Shown here: one piece after another, positions 9,288 to 18,783 of the stretch
Numbering within the stretch: position 1 is the stretch's first letter
How the letters are laid out: every line of letters begins with the position of its first letter
NCBI RefSeq assembly: GCF_900130075.1
Contig: NZ_LT671418.1
Location: forward strand, 434,001 to 498,000
Reading direction: 5' to 3'
Length of the DNA: 64,000 nt
Source of the DNA: Herminiimonas arsenitoxidans
GTDB taxonomy: Bacteria; Pseudomonadota; Gammaproteobacteria; Burkholderiales; Burkholderiaceae_D
The notes under the pieces: generated by a model
What the model saw: the letters and a program-made list of their open reading frames with translations, nothing else
What the model was told of the DNA's origin: nothing
Databases searched by the model: none
Program-made: the position numbers and the translations under genes

Positions 9288-9674
9288 ATGAAACTGGATC
9301 ACCTTGATCATCTTGTTCTGACTGTAAAAGACATCGAACTGGCTTCTGCCTTTTATCAGCGTGTGCTGGGCATGGAAGTTGTGACTTTCGGAGCAGGGCG
9401 GAAAGCACTTTCGTTCGGCTTCCAGAAAATCAACTTGCATGAACATGGCAAAGAGTTCGAGCCGAAAGCGGAGCATCCAACTCCCGGTTCGGCTGATCTT
9501 TGCTTCATCACTTCCGTTCCTTTGGATGAGGTGCTGGAACATTTCAATGCCTGCGACGTCACGGTGCTGGAAGGGCCGATTCGACGTACTGGTGCAACTG
9601 GCCCGATCCTGTCGCTTTATCTGCGCGATCCGGATTTCAATTTGATTGAAGTATCGAATCAGCTTGAAAGCTGA
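9288..9674 (+). CDS. VOC-family (glyoxalase/bleomycin-resistance fold) protein
   Basis: A 128-aa single vicinal-oxygen-chelate protein. The first beta strand carries [11 protein letters not shown], with His near residue 8. A second histidine-containing stretch is INLHEHG and the final strand has FNLIEVSNQ, placing a glutamate in the usual metal site. Members act as isomerases, dioxygenases or resistance proteins that sequester drugs. The substrate is not predictable. The gene lies 100 bases after the tautomerase on the same strand. Confidence 0.87.
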   Translation: MKLDHLDHLVLTVKDIELASAFYQRVLGMEVVTFGAGRKALSFGFQKINLHEHGKEFEPKAEHPTPGSADLCFITSVPLDEVLEHFNACDVTVLEGPIRRTGATGPILSLYLRDPDFNLIEVSNQLES

Positions 9675-9721
9675 GAAGCTGGTTCAATCGAACGATCCTT
9701 AAATAATCAGCAAAAATCATT

Positions 9722-9742
9722 CGCACGTTGTTCGTGCGTTTG
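9722..9742 (+). terminator. Small hairpin after the VOC gene
   Basis: CGCACG (9722-9727) and CGTGCG (9733-9738) flank a 5-base loop and are followed by TTTG. It is short and only moderately terminator-like. Confidence 0.35.
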
Positions 9743-9874
9743 ATTGCGCGTATGGCTCTTCTGCGCATTGTCAGACGGATGTCAGACATATCAAGTATCC
9801 TCTCGGATCGCCTTGCCCATTTTTCCGCAATTGCATACTTCTGGTTTGCAATTGCTTAATCCATTTGTTTGCTC

Positions 9875-10780
9875 ATGACTCAGAAAATAACGCCATCTAC
9901 TGCATTGCTGCTTACGATCGCTCCCTTGATGTGGGCGGGGAATGCGATTGTTGGTCGCTCAGTCAATGGTTTGGTGCCGCCGGTCACGCTGAATTTTTTT
10001 CGCTGGTCTATAGCTATGTTGATTCTGTTGCCGTTGGCGAGCTGGATATTCCGTCGTGACAGTGGGTTCTGGCAGCATTGGAAGCGTTTTTCCTTGCTGG
10101 GCTTGTTGGGTGTTGGTCTCTACAACACCTTGCAATATCTGGCTCTGCAAACGTCTTCGCCTATCAATGTGACCTTGGTTGCTGCCAGCATGCCGGTCTG
10201 GATGCTGTTGATCGGTACACTGTTCTTTGGTGTCAAGGTGTCGCACAAGCAGACGCTGGGTGCGGTCATGTCTATCGTTGGTGTGTTGATAGTGTTGAGC
10301 CGCGGCGAATTGCGTCAATTGCTGGCTTTGCGTTTGGTGGCTGGTGATATCTTCATGATCATCGCGGCGATCGTCTGGTCTTTTTATAGTTGGTTGTTGA
10401 CCCTGCCGAAAGATCCGCAAGAAATTCGCAGTAACTGGGCGGCATTTCTGTTGGCGCAAGTTGCGTTCGGCGTTGCCTGGTCAGGATTGTTTGTCGCTGG
10501 CGAATGGGCGGTAAGTGATCTACAGATCACTTGGGGCTGGCCTTTGGCAGCGGCATTGTTGTTCGTGGCGATCGGGCCTGCGATTATTGCGCTGCGCTGC
10601 TGGGGTGTAGGCGTGCAGCGGGTAGGGCCGACGATAGCGGGATTTTTCAGTAATTTGACTCCGCTTTTTGCGGCAGTAATGTCCTCAGCATTTCTGGGTG
10701 AAATGCCGCATTTTTATCACGGCATTGCATTCGTCCTGATTGTGGGTGGGATCGTGGTCTCATCTCGCCACTCTAAATAA
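9875..10780 (+). CDS. DMT-superfamily EamA-type transporter
   Basis: An inner-membrane protein of 301 aa with about ten hydrophobic helices arranged as two EamA repeats. The first is around residues 10-140 (LLTIAPLMWAGNAIVGRSVN) and the second around 155-295 (ending HFYHGIAFVLIVGGIVVSS). Family members export amino acids, metabolites or drugs. The ATG at 9875 is chosen over a TTG two codons upstream. The gene is convergent with a LysR gene whose stop lies 10 bases away, so they are not co-transcribed. Confidence 0.9.
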   Translation: MTQKITPSTALLLTIAPLMWAGNAIVGRSVNGLVPPVTLNFFRWSIAMLILLPLASWIFRRDSGFWQHWKRFSLLGLLGVGLYNTLQYLALQTSSPINVTLVAASMPVWMLLIGTLFFGVKVSHKQTLGAVMSIVGVLIVLSRGELRQLLALRLVAGDIFMIIAAIVWSFYSWLLTLPKDPQEIRSNWAAFLLAQVAFGVAWSGLFVAGEWAVSDLQITWGWPLAAALLFVAIGPAIIALRCWGVGVQRVGPTIAGFFSNLTPLFAAVMSSAFLGEMPHFYHGIAFVLIVGGIVVSSRHSK

Positions 10781-10789
10781 GAAACTTCT

Positions 10790-11656
10790 TCAAGATTCTT
10801 CGTAGGTTTCTACTATGGCATCGGCTACCGCACGTACGCGTGCGGTGCGATTCAAGTCGCTATGCAGCACCAGCCAGAGATCGTAAGGCTCAAAGCGCTC
10901 CGGCCATAAGCGTACGAGTTGCGCACCTGCATCGCCGATATGTGTTGGCAATTCTCCAATTCCCAAACCGGCATTAACCGCTTCGAATAGCATCATGCCG
11001 GAGCTGACCTCCATGGTGACGCGGGCATTGGCGATGGATTCGCCACATAGTGCTTCGCTTTGGCTGGGATAAATCGCTCGTTGATAGATGACGACATCAT
11101 GTCCAGCCAGCGCGGTGCCTGGTTGCGGCATTCCTAGTTTTTTCAGATAAGCCTTGGATGCGTACAAGCCAACGGCCAAGCGCTTCAAATGGCGAGAAAT
11201 CAGGTCCGGGCTGGTTGGTCGCACACTACGCACGGCAAGATCAGCTTCGCGTCGGGTGATGTTGGAAACCTGATTGGACGTAGTCAGGACGACGCGGATG
11301 TCTGGATGCTTTACATGAAGCTTCTGCATGGCGGGCATCAAAACATGTTTGGCCATCGTATCGGTTGCTGCCACGCGCACGACACCACACAAGCGCTCAT
11401 CTGTACCTTGCATTTGCCGCTGCAATTGATCTGCCGCCTGTTCCATTTTCTCTATCGTGGTGACTGCCAGCTCGCCAGCTGGCGTGGCGACATAGCCGGC
11501 TGGTGTACGCAAGAACAGCCGTGTACCCAAGGATTTTTCCATCGCTGCCAGGCGGCGTCCGACGGTGGCTTGATCGATCTGCAATTGTTCGGCCGCTCCG
11601 CGCAGTGTGCCTACGCGCTGAATGGCAAGAAAAATTCTGGCGTTATCCCAATCCAT
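10790..11656 (-). CDS. LysR-family transcriptional regulator
   Basis: A 288-aa regulator starting MDWDNARIFLAI; the start two codons upstream (11662) is also possible. The N-terminal winged helix contains TLRGAAEQLQIDQATVGRRLAAMEKSLG, followed by a periplasmic-binding-like co-inducer domain (LCGVVRVAATDTMAKHVLMP). The gene is divergent from an MFS exporter, and an 18-bp perfect palindrome lies between them. This arrangement is typical for a LysR protein controlling its neighbour and itself. The inducer is unknown. Confidence 0.93.
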   Translation of the reverse strand: MDWDNARIFLAIQRVGTLRGAAEQLQIDQATVGRRLAAMEKSLGTRLFLRTPAGYVATPAGELAVTTIEKMEQAADQLQRQMQGTDERLCGVVRVAATDTMAKHVLMPAMQKLHVKHPDIRVVLTTSNQVSNITRREADLAVRSVRPTSPDLISRHLKRLAVGLYASKAYLKKLGMPQPGTALAGHDVVIYQRAIYPSQSEALCGESIANARVTMEVSSGMMLFEAVNAGLGIGELPTHIGDAGAQLVRLWPERFEPYDLWLVLHSDLNRTARVRAVADAIVETYEES

Positions 11657-11677
11657 GATCATTTCCTGTTTGTTTTG

Positions 11678-11695
11678 TGATGCAAATTTGCATCA
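11678..11695. promoter_or_regulatory. Perfect palindromic operator between lysR and MFS gene
   Basis: TGATGCAAATTTGCATCA is a perfect 18-bp palindrome, 22 bases before the lysR start and about 80 bases before the MFS start. It is the most likely primary binding site of the LysR protein encoded next to it. Confidence 0.65.
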
Positions 11696-11777
11696 TAGTA
11701 ATGAGATTATGCTTATTTATTGCATCGCACAAGAGGTCTAAAATGCTGCTCTGATCACGCAGTACAGAAAGCACATC

Positions 11778-13181
11778 ATGACGATGCAAGCCCCCAAACT
11801 CAGTCCTTCCACGCTGGCTGCTCCAACGCACGCTGGTTATTTGCCGCTGGTCGCGCTGGCGATCGGATTTGTGATGGCGATGCTGGATGTCACGGTAGTC
11901 AACGTCGGTTTATCTTCGATAGAAGAGAGCTTGTCAGCGCCGCTGTCCATGCTGGTCTGGATCGTCGATGGTTATACGCTGACCTTTGCTGCGATGCTGA
12001 TGGTGGGCGGTGCCTTGGCAGATCGTTATGGCGCCAAGAAAATCTATATGTTCGGCTTGACGATTTTTGTCGTGGCGTCCTTGCTGTGCGGTATCGCGCC
12101 CAATGGCGTGACGCTGGTGGCTGCGCGTTTGTTGCAGGGCGTGGGTGCCGCGTTCTTTATGCCTAGTTCTTTAAGCTTGATGACGCATGTATATGAAGAC
12201 GACCATACGCGCGCCAAGATGCTGGGCATCTGGTCTGCAGCGGTTGGCGCAGCAGGTGCGATCGGTCCTTTGGTCGGTGGTGTATTGATTCACTGGTTTG
12301 GCTGGCGCAGTATTTTTCTGATCAATGTGCCGGTGGGTTTGTTGGGTTTAATGTTGGCGAACAAAGTGATTCCCAATGTTGCACGCCATTGGCGTCCCTT
12401 GACTATTCTTAGTCATTTAACCGGCGTTTTGATGCTGGCAGCATTAAGTTTTGTGCTGATTGAAGGTCCGGTTTTCGGCTGGGGTTCAGCTCCGATTATG
12501 GCTGGAATTGTTATTACCTTGATAGCCGGTTTCTTCCTGGTACGGCATGAGCGTCGTGGTGCTGCGCCTTTGATTCCACGCGAATTGTTTGCGACCTCGC
12601 ATTTTGCCGCGGCGAATGGGATTGGTTTCCTGATTAATTTTGGTGTGTATGGATTACTGTTTTTCCTGAGTCTGTTCTTGCAGCAGGCTCGGGGTGCAGA
12701 TGCTTTGCAAACAGGTTTGCAGTTGCTGCCGACGATGGCGGTAATTTTTATCGGTAACTTTATGTCTGGCCGTATCACGGCGCAGTGGGGGCCACGCTTG
12801 CCGATGTTGCTTGGTCTAGGCTTGGCGGCTGTGTTGGCAGGATTGTTGACTGGTTTGACGCCGCAAACGTCGTACTGGGTGTTTGCGTTAGCGGTTGGCA
12901 CTTGCAACTTCGGTGTGAGTATTGCCATTCCTGCGATGACGACGGCCGTGTTGCAAATGGCAGGGCGTTTGCACGCGAATAGCGCTGCCGCAGCGCTGAA
13001 TGCGAATCGTCAGATTGGCGCTTTGGTCGGGGTGGCGATCATGGGGACGATATTGCATATGGCGCCGGATTGGCACTGGCGCGTGATCTTTGCGCTTGCT
13101 GCGGTTGGTGTGGCGTATGGCGGGGCTTGGTTGTTGGTGCTGCGTTTTATACGTTTGAATGCGCCCGTAAGGAAGCATTGA
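11778..13181 (+). CDS. MFS drug exporter, DHA2 (EmrB/QacA) type
   Basis: A 467-aa inner-membrane transporter with about 14 hydrophobic helices. Motif A appears as GGALADRYGAKK, D1 is MLDVTVVNVG near residues 35-44, and motif C resembles GAAGAIGPLVGG. These match proton-driven drug exporters of the DHA2 family. No HlyD partner is adjacent, so it probably acts alone rather than as an EmrAB pair. It is divergent from the LysR regulator, which probably controls it. Confidence 0.9.
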   Translation: MTMQAPKLSPSTLAAPTHAGYLPLVALAIGFVMAMLDVTVVNVGLSSIEESLSAPLSMLVWIVDGYTLTFAAMLMVGGALADRYGAKKIYMFGLTIFVVASLLCGIAPNGVTLVAARLLQGVGAAFFMPSSLSLMTHVYEDDHTRAKMLGIWSAAVGAAGAIGPLVGGVLIHWFGWRSIFLINVPVGLLGLMLANKVIPNVARHWRPLTILSHLTGVLMLAALSFVLIEGPVFGWGSAPIMAGIVITLIAGFFLVRHERRGAAPLIPRELFATSHFAAANGIGFLINFGVYGLLFFLSLFLQQARGADALQTGLQLLPTMAVIFIGNFMSGRITAQWGPRLPMLLGLGLAAVLAGLLTGLTPQTSYWVFALAVGTCNFGVSIAIPAMTTAVLQMAGRLHANSAAAALNANRQIGALVGVAIMGTILHMAPDWHWRVIFALAAVGVAYGGAWLLVLRFIRLNAPVRKH

Positions 13182-13225
13182 TCATAGTTGTAGCTGGATC
13201 CATTTCGTGAATCTGTAGGTGTTCC

Positions 13226-13265
13226 ATACGCTTGATTAATAATTAACTCTATTGATCAAGCGTAT
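13226..13265. repeat. 11-bp inverted repeat before the efflux operon
   Basis: ATACGCTTGAT (13226-13236) and ATCAAGCGTAT (13255-13265) are perfectly complementary with an 18-base AT-rich spacer. There is no U-tract. It may end the MFS transcript, or be an operator for the efflux operon whose first ATG is about 180 bases downstream. Confidence 0.45.
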
Positions 13266-13447
13266 CGGCATGGTCGCTCTGGCCGAATTATTTCCCGACA
13301 ACTTCTTAATGCTTTGTCTATATTGATAAGGTAGTTCATATCTTTGATGCAAGAACGCTTGTGATATTTCGTAAAAATATACTTCATTAGTAAAATATAT
13401 TGGAGTAAAATAAAAAATCCATCACTATCTTGATTGGCTTTTGCATC

Positions 13448-14941
13448 ATGATGAAAAAAATTACTTATCTGAGTCTGGTCTGCTTGACGGCGTTGCTTGG
13501 CGCTTGCGCCGACATGGGCAATATCAAGCCGCAGGCGAAACAGATGGATGCGAATAGTCTGGATGGTGGTTCCAATATTGCTCTTTCAGCAAAAAATGCC
13601 GCTGCACAATGGCCGCAGGTTCAATGGTGGCAGGCTTATGGCGATACGCAACTGAATGGTTTGATAGCTGCAGCACTGAGCGACAATCCAAACATGCATA
13701 TTGCCGAGGCGCGCGTACGTCAGGCGCAGGCTTATGCCGGCTTGGCGAAGTCGGCGACCTTGCCGAATGTGGAAGCATCGACTTCCATGACGCGCCAGTT
13801 ATTTTCCGCACATGATTTCATTCCGCCGCCAGAAGCGGGTAATTACGCCTGGTACAACCGTGTTGCCGTGGAAGCGACTTACGATCTGGATTTGTGGGGT
13901 AAACAGCGTCAGGCTTTGGCTGCCGCAGTAGATGAAGTCAAGGTCGCCGCTGCCGAATCGCAGATCGCTCAGCTTGCGCTGGAAAACAATATCGTACGCA
14001 GCTATGTGCAACTGTCATTGCAGTTCGCCTTGAAAGATATCGCTGAAGATACCTTGGCGCATCGCGAGAAAGCCTTGCATGTGATGCGTCAGCGATTGGC
14101 AGCAGGATTGGCTACTGAAATGGATGTCACGCAACTGGAAGCCGCTGTACCACCGCTGCATATACAAATAGAGCAATACGAAGAATCCATCACGCTGTTA
14201 CGCAATCAGCTCGCCGCTTTCAGTGGTAAAGGCCCAGCCGCTGGTGAAAAAATTACGCGTCCTACCTTGTCTCTCGATAATAGTGCCTGGCTGCAATTGC
14301 CTTCGGCCTTGCCTGCTGATTTGGTCGGTCGCCGTCCGGATGTGGCTGCGCGTCGTTGGGAAGTAGAAGCTGCGGCCAAACAGATAGACGTGGCCAAGGC
14401 TGCCTTCTATCCGAATATCAATTTGATGGCGTTCATTGGTTTTCAGGGCATAGGTTTTAGTAATTTCCTCACTGGTTCGTCAGCGATACGCGGAATTGGC
14501 CCGGCTATTTCATTGCCGATTTTCGACGGTGGTCGTCTGCGCAGCAACCTGGGCGCGCATACAGCAGCGTATGACATCGCGGTAGAAACTTATAACGGCA
14601 CGATCATTCATGCGCTGGAAAGCGTAGCCAATAGTTTGGTTGCAGCACAATCATTGCAGCAACAGAAAACTCTCAATGACGGAGCACTGGCAACAGCGAC
14701 CAAGGCGCGCGTTCTGGCTAGCAAGGGATTTGCGGCCGGTATGACGGACTTCCTGGTTCTGCTTAATAGCGAAGTGACTTTGCTGGCACAACAACAACAG
14801 CGTGTGCAAATCAATGCACGCATGCTGGAGAGCCATGCGGCCTTGATGCTGGCATTGGGCGGTGGTTATGTACCTGAACAAGTCGATTCTAAAGCCACCG
14901 ATGTGAAACAGAATACGATCAGCAGCAAGGACAAGCCATGA
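13448..14941 (+). CDS. Outer-membrane efflux lipoprotein (NodT/OprM family)
   Basis: TolC-like outer-membrane channel of 497 aa. The N terminus is a lipoprotein signal ending in LLGAC, with the lipidated cysteine at residue 20 from the ATG at 13448. Two outer-membrane-efflux repeats follow: coiled coils such as EARVRQAQAYAGLAKSATLP and a second set from about residue 290 (GRRPDVAARRWEVEAAAKQI). It heads an operon with marR, the FUSC pump, the DUF1656 protein and HlyD; its stop overlaps the marR start by four bases. It would complete an envelope-spanning pump for aromatic acids or similar compounds. Confidence 0.93.
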   Translation: MMKKITYLSLVCLTALLGACADMGNIKPQAKQMDANSLDGGSNIALSAKNAAAQWPQVQWWQAYGDTQLNGLIAAALSDNPNMHIAEARVRQAQAYAGLAKSATLPNVEASTSMTRQLFSAHDFIPPPEAGNYAWYNRVAVEATYDLDLWGKQRQALAAAVDEVKVAAAESQIAQLALENNIVRSYVQLSLQFALKDIAEDTLAHREKALHVMRQRLAAGLATEMDVTQLEAAVPPLHIQIEQYEESITLLRNQLAAFSGKGPAAGEKITRPTLSLDNSAWLQLPSALPADLVGRRPDVAARRWEVEAAAKQIDVAKAAFYPNINLMAFIGFQGIGFSNFLTGSSAIRGIGPAISLPIFDGGRLRSNLGAHTAAYDIAVETYNGTIIHALESVANSLVAAQSLQQQKTLNDGALATATKARVLASKGFAAGMTDFLVLLNSEVTLLAQQQQRVQINARMLESHAALMLALGGGYVPEQVDSKATDVKQNTISSKDKP

Positions 14942-15441
14942 GTAACTTTGACAGTACGGTACGTCGTATCGCCCGTTGCGGTGAACGCATGCCGGAACAT
15001 CCGCAGCAGTTGGTGACGTTGAGCCGATTGGCGTATCACATCCAGAAGCGAACGCAGGATCAACTCAATGCCGTGATGAAAAAACACGGCCTGACCAACG
15101 TCGGCTACACCGCATTAATGGTGCTTTATGGTTCGGATGATGAGACACAACGTGCGTCCGATTTAGGCGATGCCTGCTCGGAGAAGCCAGCGAATCTGAC
15201 GCGCATCTGTAATGATCTGGAAAAGCAGGGCTTGATCAAACGTCGCTTCAGTCTGGAAGATAGACGTAGCGTCGATATCTCGTTGACCATTGCCGGTAGA
15301 AAACGCGTCGAGCATGTATCACCTGATTATTGGGCGATTTTGAACAAGACGTACGAAGGAATCAATGACAAGAATCTGGCACTGCAAGAAACCATGCTCA
15401 GACAGCAACTCGCCAATCTGGAAGAAGTGCAAGAAGTATGA
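14938..15441 (+). CDS. MarR-family regulator inside the efflux operon
   Basis: A 167-aa winged-helix regulator. The DNA-binding part is around ASDLGDACSEKPANLTRICNDLEKQGLIKR, and the wing has RFSLEDRRSVDISLT. The start codon overlaps the stop of the upstream channel gene (ATGA), and its own stop overlaps the pump start, so translation is probably coupled. As a MarR protein embedded in an efflux operon it probably represses the operon and is released by an exported substrate, for example an aromatic acid. I found no clear operator copy for it. Confidence 0.92.
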   Translation: MSNFDSTVRRIARCGERMPEHPQQLVTLSRLAYHIQKRTQDQLNAVMKKHGLTNVGYTALMVLYGSDDETQRASDLGDACSEKPANLTRICNDLEKQGLIKRRFSLEDRRSVDISLTIAGRKRVEHVSPDYWAILNKTYEGINDKNLALQETMLRQQLANLEEVQEV

Positions 15442-17660
15442 ACATCGCGGCCGAATCCGAATCAACACCTGCGACACCAGCACCGCCTGCCGCGTGGTAT
15501 CGCCGCGCACGCGTCGTTGCGCAGGATTGGATAGATACGGAAGGGCAGCGCTGGATATTCGTACTTAAAACCTTGCTGGCAGCTTTCCTCGCTTTGTGGA
15601 TTGCTTTTCGTTTGGGATTTGATTCGCCACGCAGTGCCATGATGACGGTCTTCATCGTCGCCTTGCCCAGTAGCGGGATGGCGCTGGAAAAAAGTATCTA
15701 TCGTTTGTTCGGTACCTTGGTTGGTTGTGCTGCTGCACTGACGCTCATAGCCTTGTTTCCGCAGCAGAGTGTGCCCTTGTTTATCGCACTCGCAGCATGG
15801 GTGGGTTTGTGTACCGCCGGTTCTGCCTTGATGCGCAATGCGCGTTCCTATGGATTTGTGTTGGCGGGTTATACGGCTTGCATGATTGCAGTGCCCGCGA
15901 TTGATGCACCGTTGACGGTGTTTAATCTGGCTGTCTCGCGCGTGACGGAAATTTCATTAGGTATCTTGTGTGCGGCCTTGGTGAATGACGCCTTGTTTCC
16001 CAAACATCAGAGCGAGCAATTGGTACAAGCTGTGCGCAAGTTGTATCGCAATTTTGCGCAGCTTTGTATCGATGCAATGCAAGGGCGTTTAAGTCCGGAG
16101 CAAATGGAGCGTTTGCATCTGCAGTTCGCAACGGAAGTCGCAGCACTGGAATCAGGGCGTGCGGCTGCTTTCTTTGAAGCCGGTGATGTGCGTGTGCGTA
16201 ATCAGCAATTGCATGCATTCAATGCTGCAGCGATGGTGAGTCTGACGACATTCCATACGCTGCATCAACTGATGCAACGTCTGCGTGATCGGGGCGACAT
16301 GCTGGTTCCGGATTTGATGATGCCGCTTTATACGGCTTTTTCTGAGGCTTTGTTGGTGAGCAATATTCCGGCGCGGACCGGCATAGAGGCGGGCATTACA
16401 CATGACAAGCTGATTGAATTGCGACTTGCCTTGCCGCAGATGATTGCCGATGCGCGTCGTAACTTTTCACAACTACCGCACAATGACAAGCAACGCTTGA
16501 ATCTTGATACCGGCTTGGAGTTGCTGCAGCGCTTTAGTGATGATCTGTATAGGCTGGTTGCGATTTATCACGACTTGCCCAAACGCTTGTCTGATATGCC
16601 GGTGAAGAATCAGGAAAAGATCCTCGCATACAGCGCCAAAACGCCGCCTGTGATTGCGATGGCTGCGGGTTTACGCAGTGCTGCTGCCTTGTTATTGCTG
16701 TCATTGGCCTGGTACGGTTTGAATTGGCCTAGCGCAGGTGGTGCAGTCATCATCATGGTTGTTTTTTGCGGCTTGGCTGCATCTTCACCTGATCCCAGCG
16801 GTCTGATTCGTCAAACGACATTAGGCTTTGCAATTGCGACACCGTTTGCATTCTTCTGCGCCTTCTTCATGCTCAATCACGTAGAAGGCTATGGCATGTT
16901 GGTATTGGCGATGCTGCCGTTCTTGATCGTGGCGACATACCTTAGTACCTGGCGCAAGGTGGCCGGTATCGGTATTGGTTTCAATCTGATGTTCGCTCAG
17001 ATGATCGCGCCGGAAAACATGATGCGCTTCAATGTCTCCAACTTCATCAATGACAGCATGGCGCAGATCATAGGTCTGGTTCTTGCCGCATTGATGTTTG
17101 CTCTGATTCTGCCTGAGCATAAGCAAGGCTCACGTCGTCATATCGCAGAGTCCCTGTGGGGCGAAGCTTTGCGTCTTTGTCTCAGCGATGCGGTACATCT
17201 GCGTCATCACTTCGAAAGCCGCGTTCGCGATTTGCTCAATCAATTGAGTATGGGTGTGCGTGGCACTCCGGATGCAGCGACGCGTCGTATCTTGAATCAG
17301 GCGATAGTTTTGCTGGAGCTGGGGCACGCGATTCTGGATTTGCGTGAACTGAGTGCGCGTCTGCGTGCCGACCATCCGGCGCGTATTGCAAAAGAAAAAT
17401 GTATCGCCAGCCTGGCTGATTATTTCCGACGCCCTGAAATGGAACAGCATGCGCAGGCGCTCATAGCAACGCAAGATGCCGGAAAAATGCTGCGCACTTT
17501 GCTGTTGGATAAAGACCGACTGAAGGCCGGCGAGGCTGCACAATTGCAGCGTGCCTTGACCGACTTGCACATGATCAATGCATCGTTACTCGACTCATCA
17601 TTGAGCGATTTTTCCATCGAATCAGAATTGCAAAATGGAGCAAACATTCATGCCGCGTGA
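15438..17660 (+). CDS. FUSC/AaeB-family efflux pump subunit
   Basis: A 740-aa inner-membrane protein with two hydrophobic blocks, about residues 35-190 and 405-560, each followed by a long cytoplasmic segment. This is the layout of the fusaric acid resistance/AaeB family. The N-terminal block includes LWIAFRLGFDSPRSAMMTVFIVALPSSGMALEKS-like sequence typical of the family. Members export p-hydroxybenzoate, fusaric acid or similar aromatic acids. The ATG overlaps the marR stop by four bases. The DUF1656 gene begins before this gene ends. Confidence 0.93.
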   Translation: MNIAAESESTPATPAPPAAWYRRARVVAQDWIDTEGQRWIFVLKTLLAAFLALWIAFRLGFDSPRSAMMTVFIVALPSSGMALEKSIYRLFGTLVGCAAALTLIALFPQQSVPLFIALAAWVGLCTAGSALMRNARSYGFVLAGYTACMIAVPAIDAPLTVFNLAVSRVTEISLGILCAALVNDALFPKHQSEQLVQAVRKLYRNFAQLCIDAMQGRLSPEQMERLHLQFATEVAALESGRAAAFFEAGDVRVRNQQLHAFNAAAMVSLTTFHTLHQLMQRLRDRGDMLVPDLMMPLYTAFSEALLVSNIPARTGIEAGITHDKLIELRLALPQMIADARRNFSQLPHNDKQRLNLDTGLELLQRFSDDLYRLVAIYHDLPKRLSDMPVKNQEKILAYSAKTPPVIAMAAGLRSAAALLLLSLAWYGLNWPSAGGAVIIMVVFCGLAASSPDPSGLIRQTTLGFAIATPFAFFCAFFMLNHVEGYGMLVLAMLPFLIVATYLSTWRKVAGIGIGFNLMFAQMIAPENMMRFNVSNFINDSMAQIIGLVLAALMFALILPEHKQGSRRHIAESLWGEALRLCLSDAVHLRHHFESRVRDLLNQLSMGVRGTPDAATRRILNQAIVLLELGHAILDLRELSARLRADHPARIAKEKCIASLADYFRRPEMEQHAQALIATQDAGKMLRTLLLDKDRLKAGEAAQLQRALTDLHMINASLLDSSLSDFSIESELQNGANIHAA

Positions 17661-17847
17661 AATTTCCATCTTTGGCATATTGGCGCCATCGCTGCTATTA
17701 GTTTTTTTGTTGAGCGTGTTGATACATATTGGCGTTGACTGGCTGTGTGGCCATTTCGGCGTTTATAAATATGTCTGGCATCGCTCACTGTTCCGGCTTT
17801 GTTTGCTGGTTTGTATATTCGGTGCGCTGGCACTACTACTTTACTAA
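17650..17847 (+). CDS. DUF1656/AaeX-like small membrane protein
   Basis: A 65-aa protein with two hydrophobic helices (IFGILAPSLLLVFLLSVLIH and LFRLCLLVCIFGALALLLY), matching the small AaeX/DUF1656 proteins of FUSC efflux operons. The ATG at 17650 follows GGAG with a 9-base gap. An ATG at 17635 is also possible. It overlaps the last codons of the FUSC pump and precedes the HlyD gene by 17 bases. Its exact role in the pump is not established. Confidence 0.87.
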   Translation: MPREISIFGILAPSLLLVFLLSVLIHIGVDWLCGHFGVYKYVWHRSLFRLCLLVCIFGALALLLY

Positions 17848-17864
17848 AAAGAGGGATCACTCTC

Positions 17865-18734
17865 ATGCGTACGTCCGCTTATTTGCGTTACATCATTACC
17901 GCTGTCTTGCTGCTGGTTGCCATCTTGTTCGGCAAATATCTATGGGACGACAATATGGATTCGCCGTGGACGCGCGATGGTCGTGTCAAGGCCAACATCA
18001 TTCATATTGCGCCGGACGTTTCCGGCATTGTGACCAGCGTTGCCGTGCACGATAATCAATTCGTGCATAAAGGCGATGTGCTGTTCAGCATAGACAAGAG
18101 CCGCTATAGCCAGACACTGATACAAGCTGAAGCAGCGCTGGCTGCACAGCAAGCGGAGAAAAGGGTGCGTAGCAAGGAGGCGGCACGACGCGCCGGACTG
18201 GATGCATCTATCGTGACGAGTGAGAGTCGCGAAGCAGCGGATTCGCTGTCATCTATCGCTGGCGCAAAATATGAGGCGGCGGCAGCGGCACGCGATATCG
18301 CACAACTCAATCTGGAACGTACCGAGGTACGTTCACCAGTTGATGGTTATGTGACTAACTTGCATGTGTATGCGGGCGATTTTGCCACTGCAGGTGTGGC
18401 TCAATTGGCTGTGATTGATAGCAACTCATACTATGTGAGCGGCTATTTTGAAGAAACAAAATTGCAATATCTGAAGGTGAATGACAAGGTTGAGATCCAT
18501 TTGATGAGCGGTGGCCCAACCTTGCAAGGTCACATCGAAAGCATTTCACGCGGCATCACCGATCGCGATGCCGCGACCGGCAGAGAACTGCTGGCTGACG
18601 TTAATCCAACTTTTAACTGGGTACGCTTGGCACAACGGATTCCAGTGCGGATCAAGATCGATGATCTGGATAAAGCGCACAATCTGGTCGCAGGAATGAC
18701 GTGTACGGTGATAGTCAAACCTGAGAAGAAGTAA
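17865..18734 (+). CDS. HlyD-family periplasmic adaptor (AaeA-like)
   Basis: A 289-aa membrane-fusion protein. One N-terminal membrane anchor (YIITAVLLLVAILFGKYL) precedes a lipoyl/barrel-sandwich domain with APDVSGIVTSVAVHDNQFVHKGDVLF. A helical hairpin around residues 80-150 and the second lipoyl half VRSPVDGYVTNLHVYAGDF follow. It links the FUSC pump to the outer-membrane channel encoded at the head of the operon. The ATG at 17865 has GAGGGATCAC upstream; the open frame extends further 5-prime but overlaps the DUF1656 gene without homology. Confidence 0.93.
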   Translation: MRTSAYLRYIITAVLLLVAILFGKYLWDDNMDSPWTRDGRVKANIIHIAPDVSGIVTSVAVHDNQFVHKGDVLFSIDKSRYSQTLIQAEAALAAQQAEKRVRSKEAARRAGLDASIVTSESREAADSLSSIAGAKYEAAAAARDIAQLNLERTEVRSPVDGYVTNLHVYAGDFATAGVAQLAVIDSNSYYVSGYFEETKLQYLKVNDKVEIHLMSGGPTLQGHIESISRGITDRDAATGRELLADVNPTFNWVRLAQRIPVRIKIDDLDKAHNLVAGMTCTVIVKPEKK

Positions 18735-18738
18735 GTGA

Positions 18739-18783
18739 ACCAGAGATCAGACTTTCTCTTGCTGGAGAGATCTGATCTCAGGT
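18739..18783. terminator. Long stem between convergent hlyD and FMN reductase
   Basis: GAGATCAGA (18743-18751) pairs with TCTGATCTC (18771-18779), and AACC/GGTT extend the stem past an A-A mismatch. It lies exactly at the junction of two convergent genes and overlaps the stop codon of the reductase, suggesting a bidirectional terminator. Confidence 0.5.
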
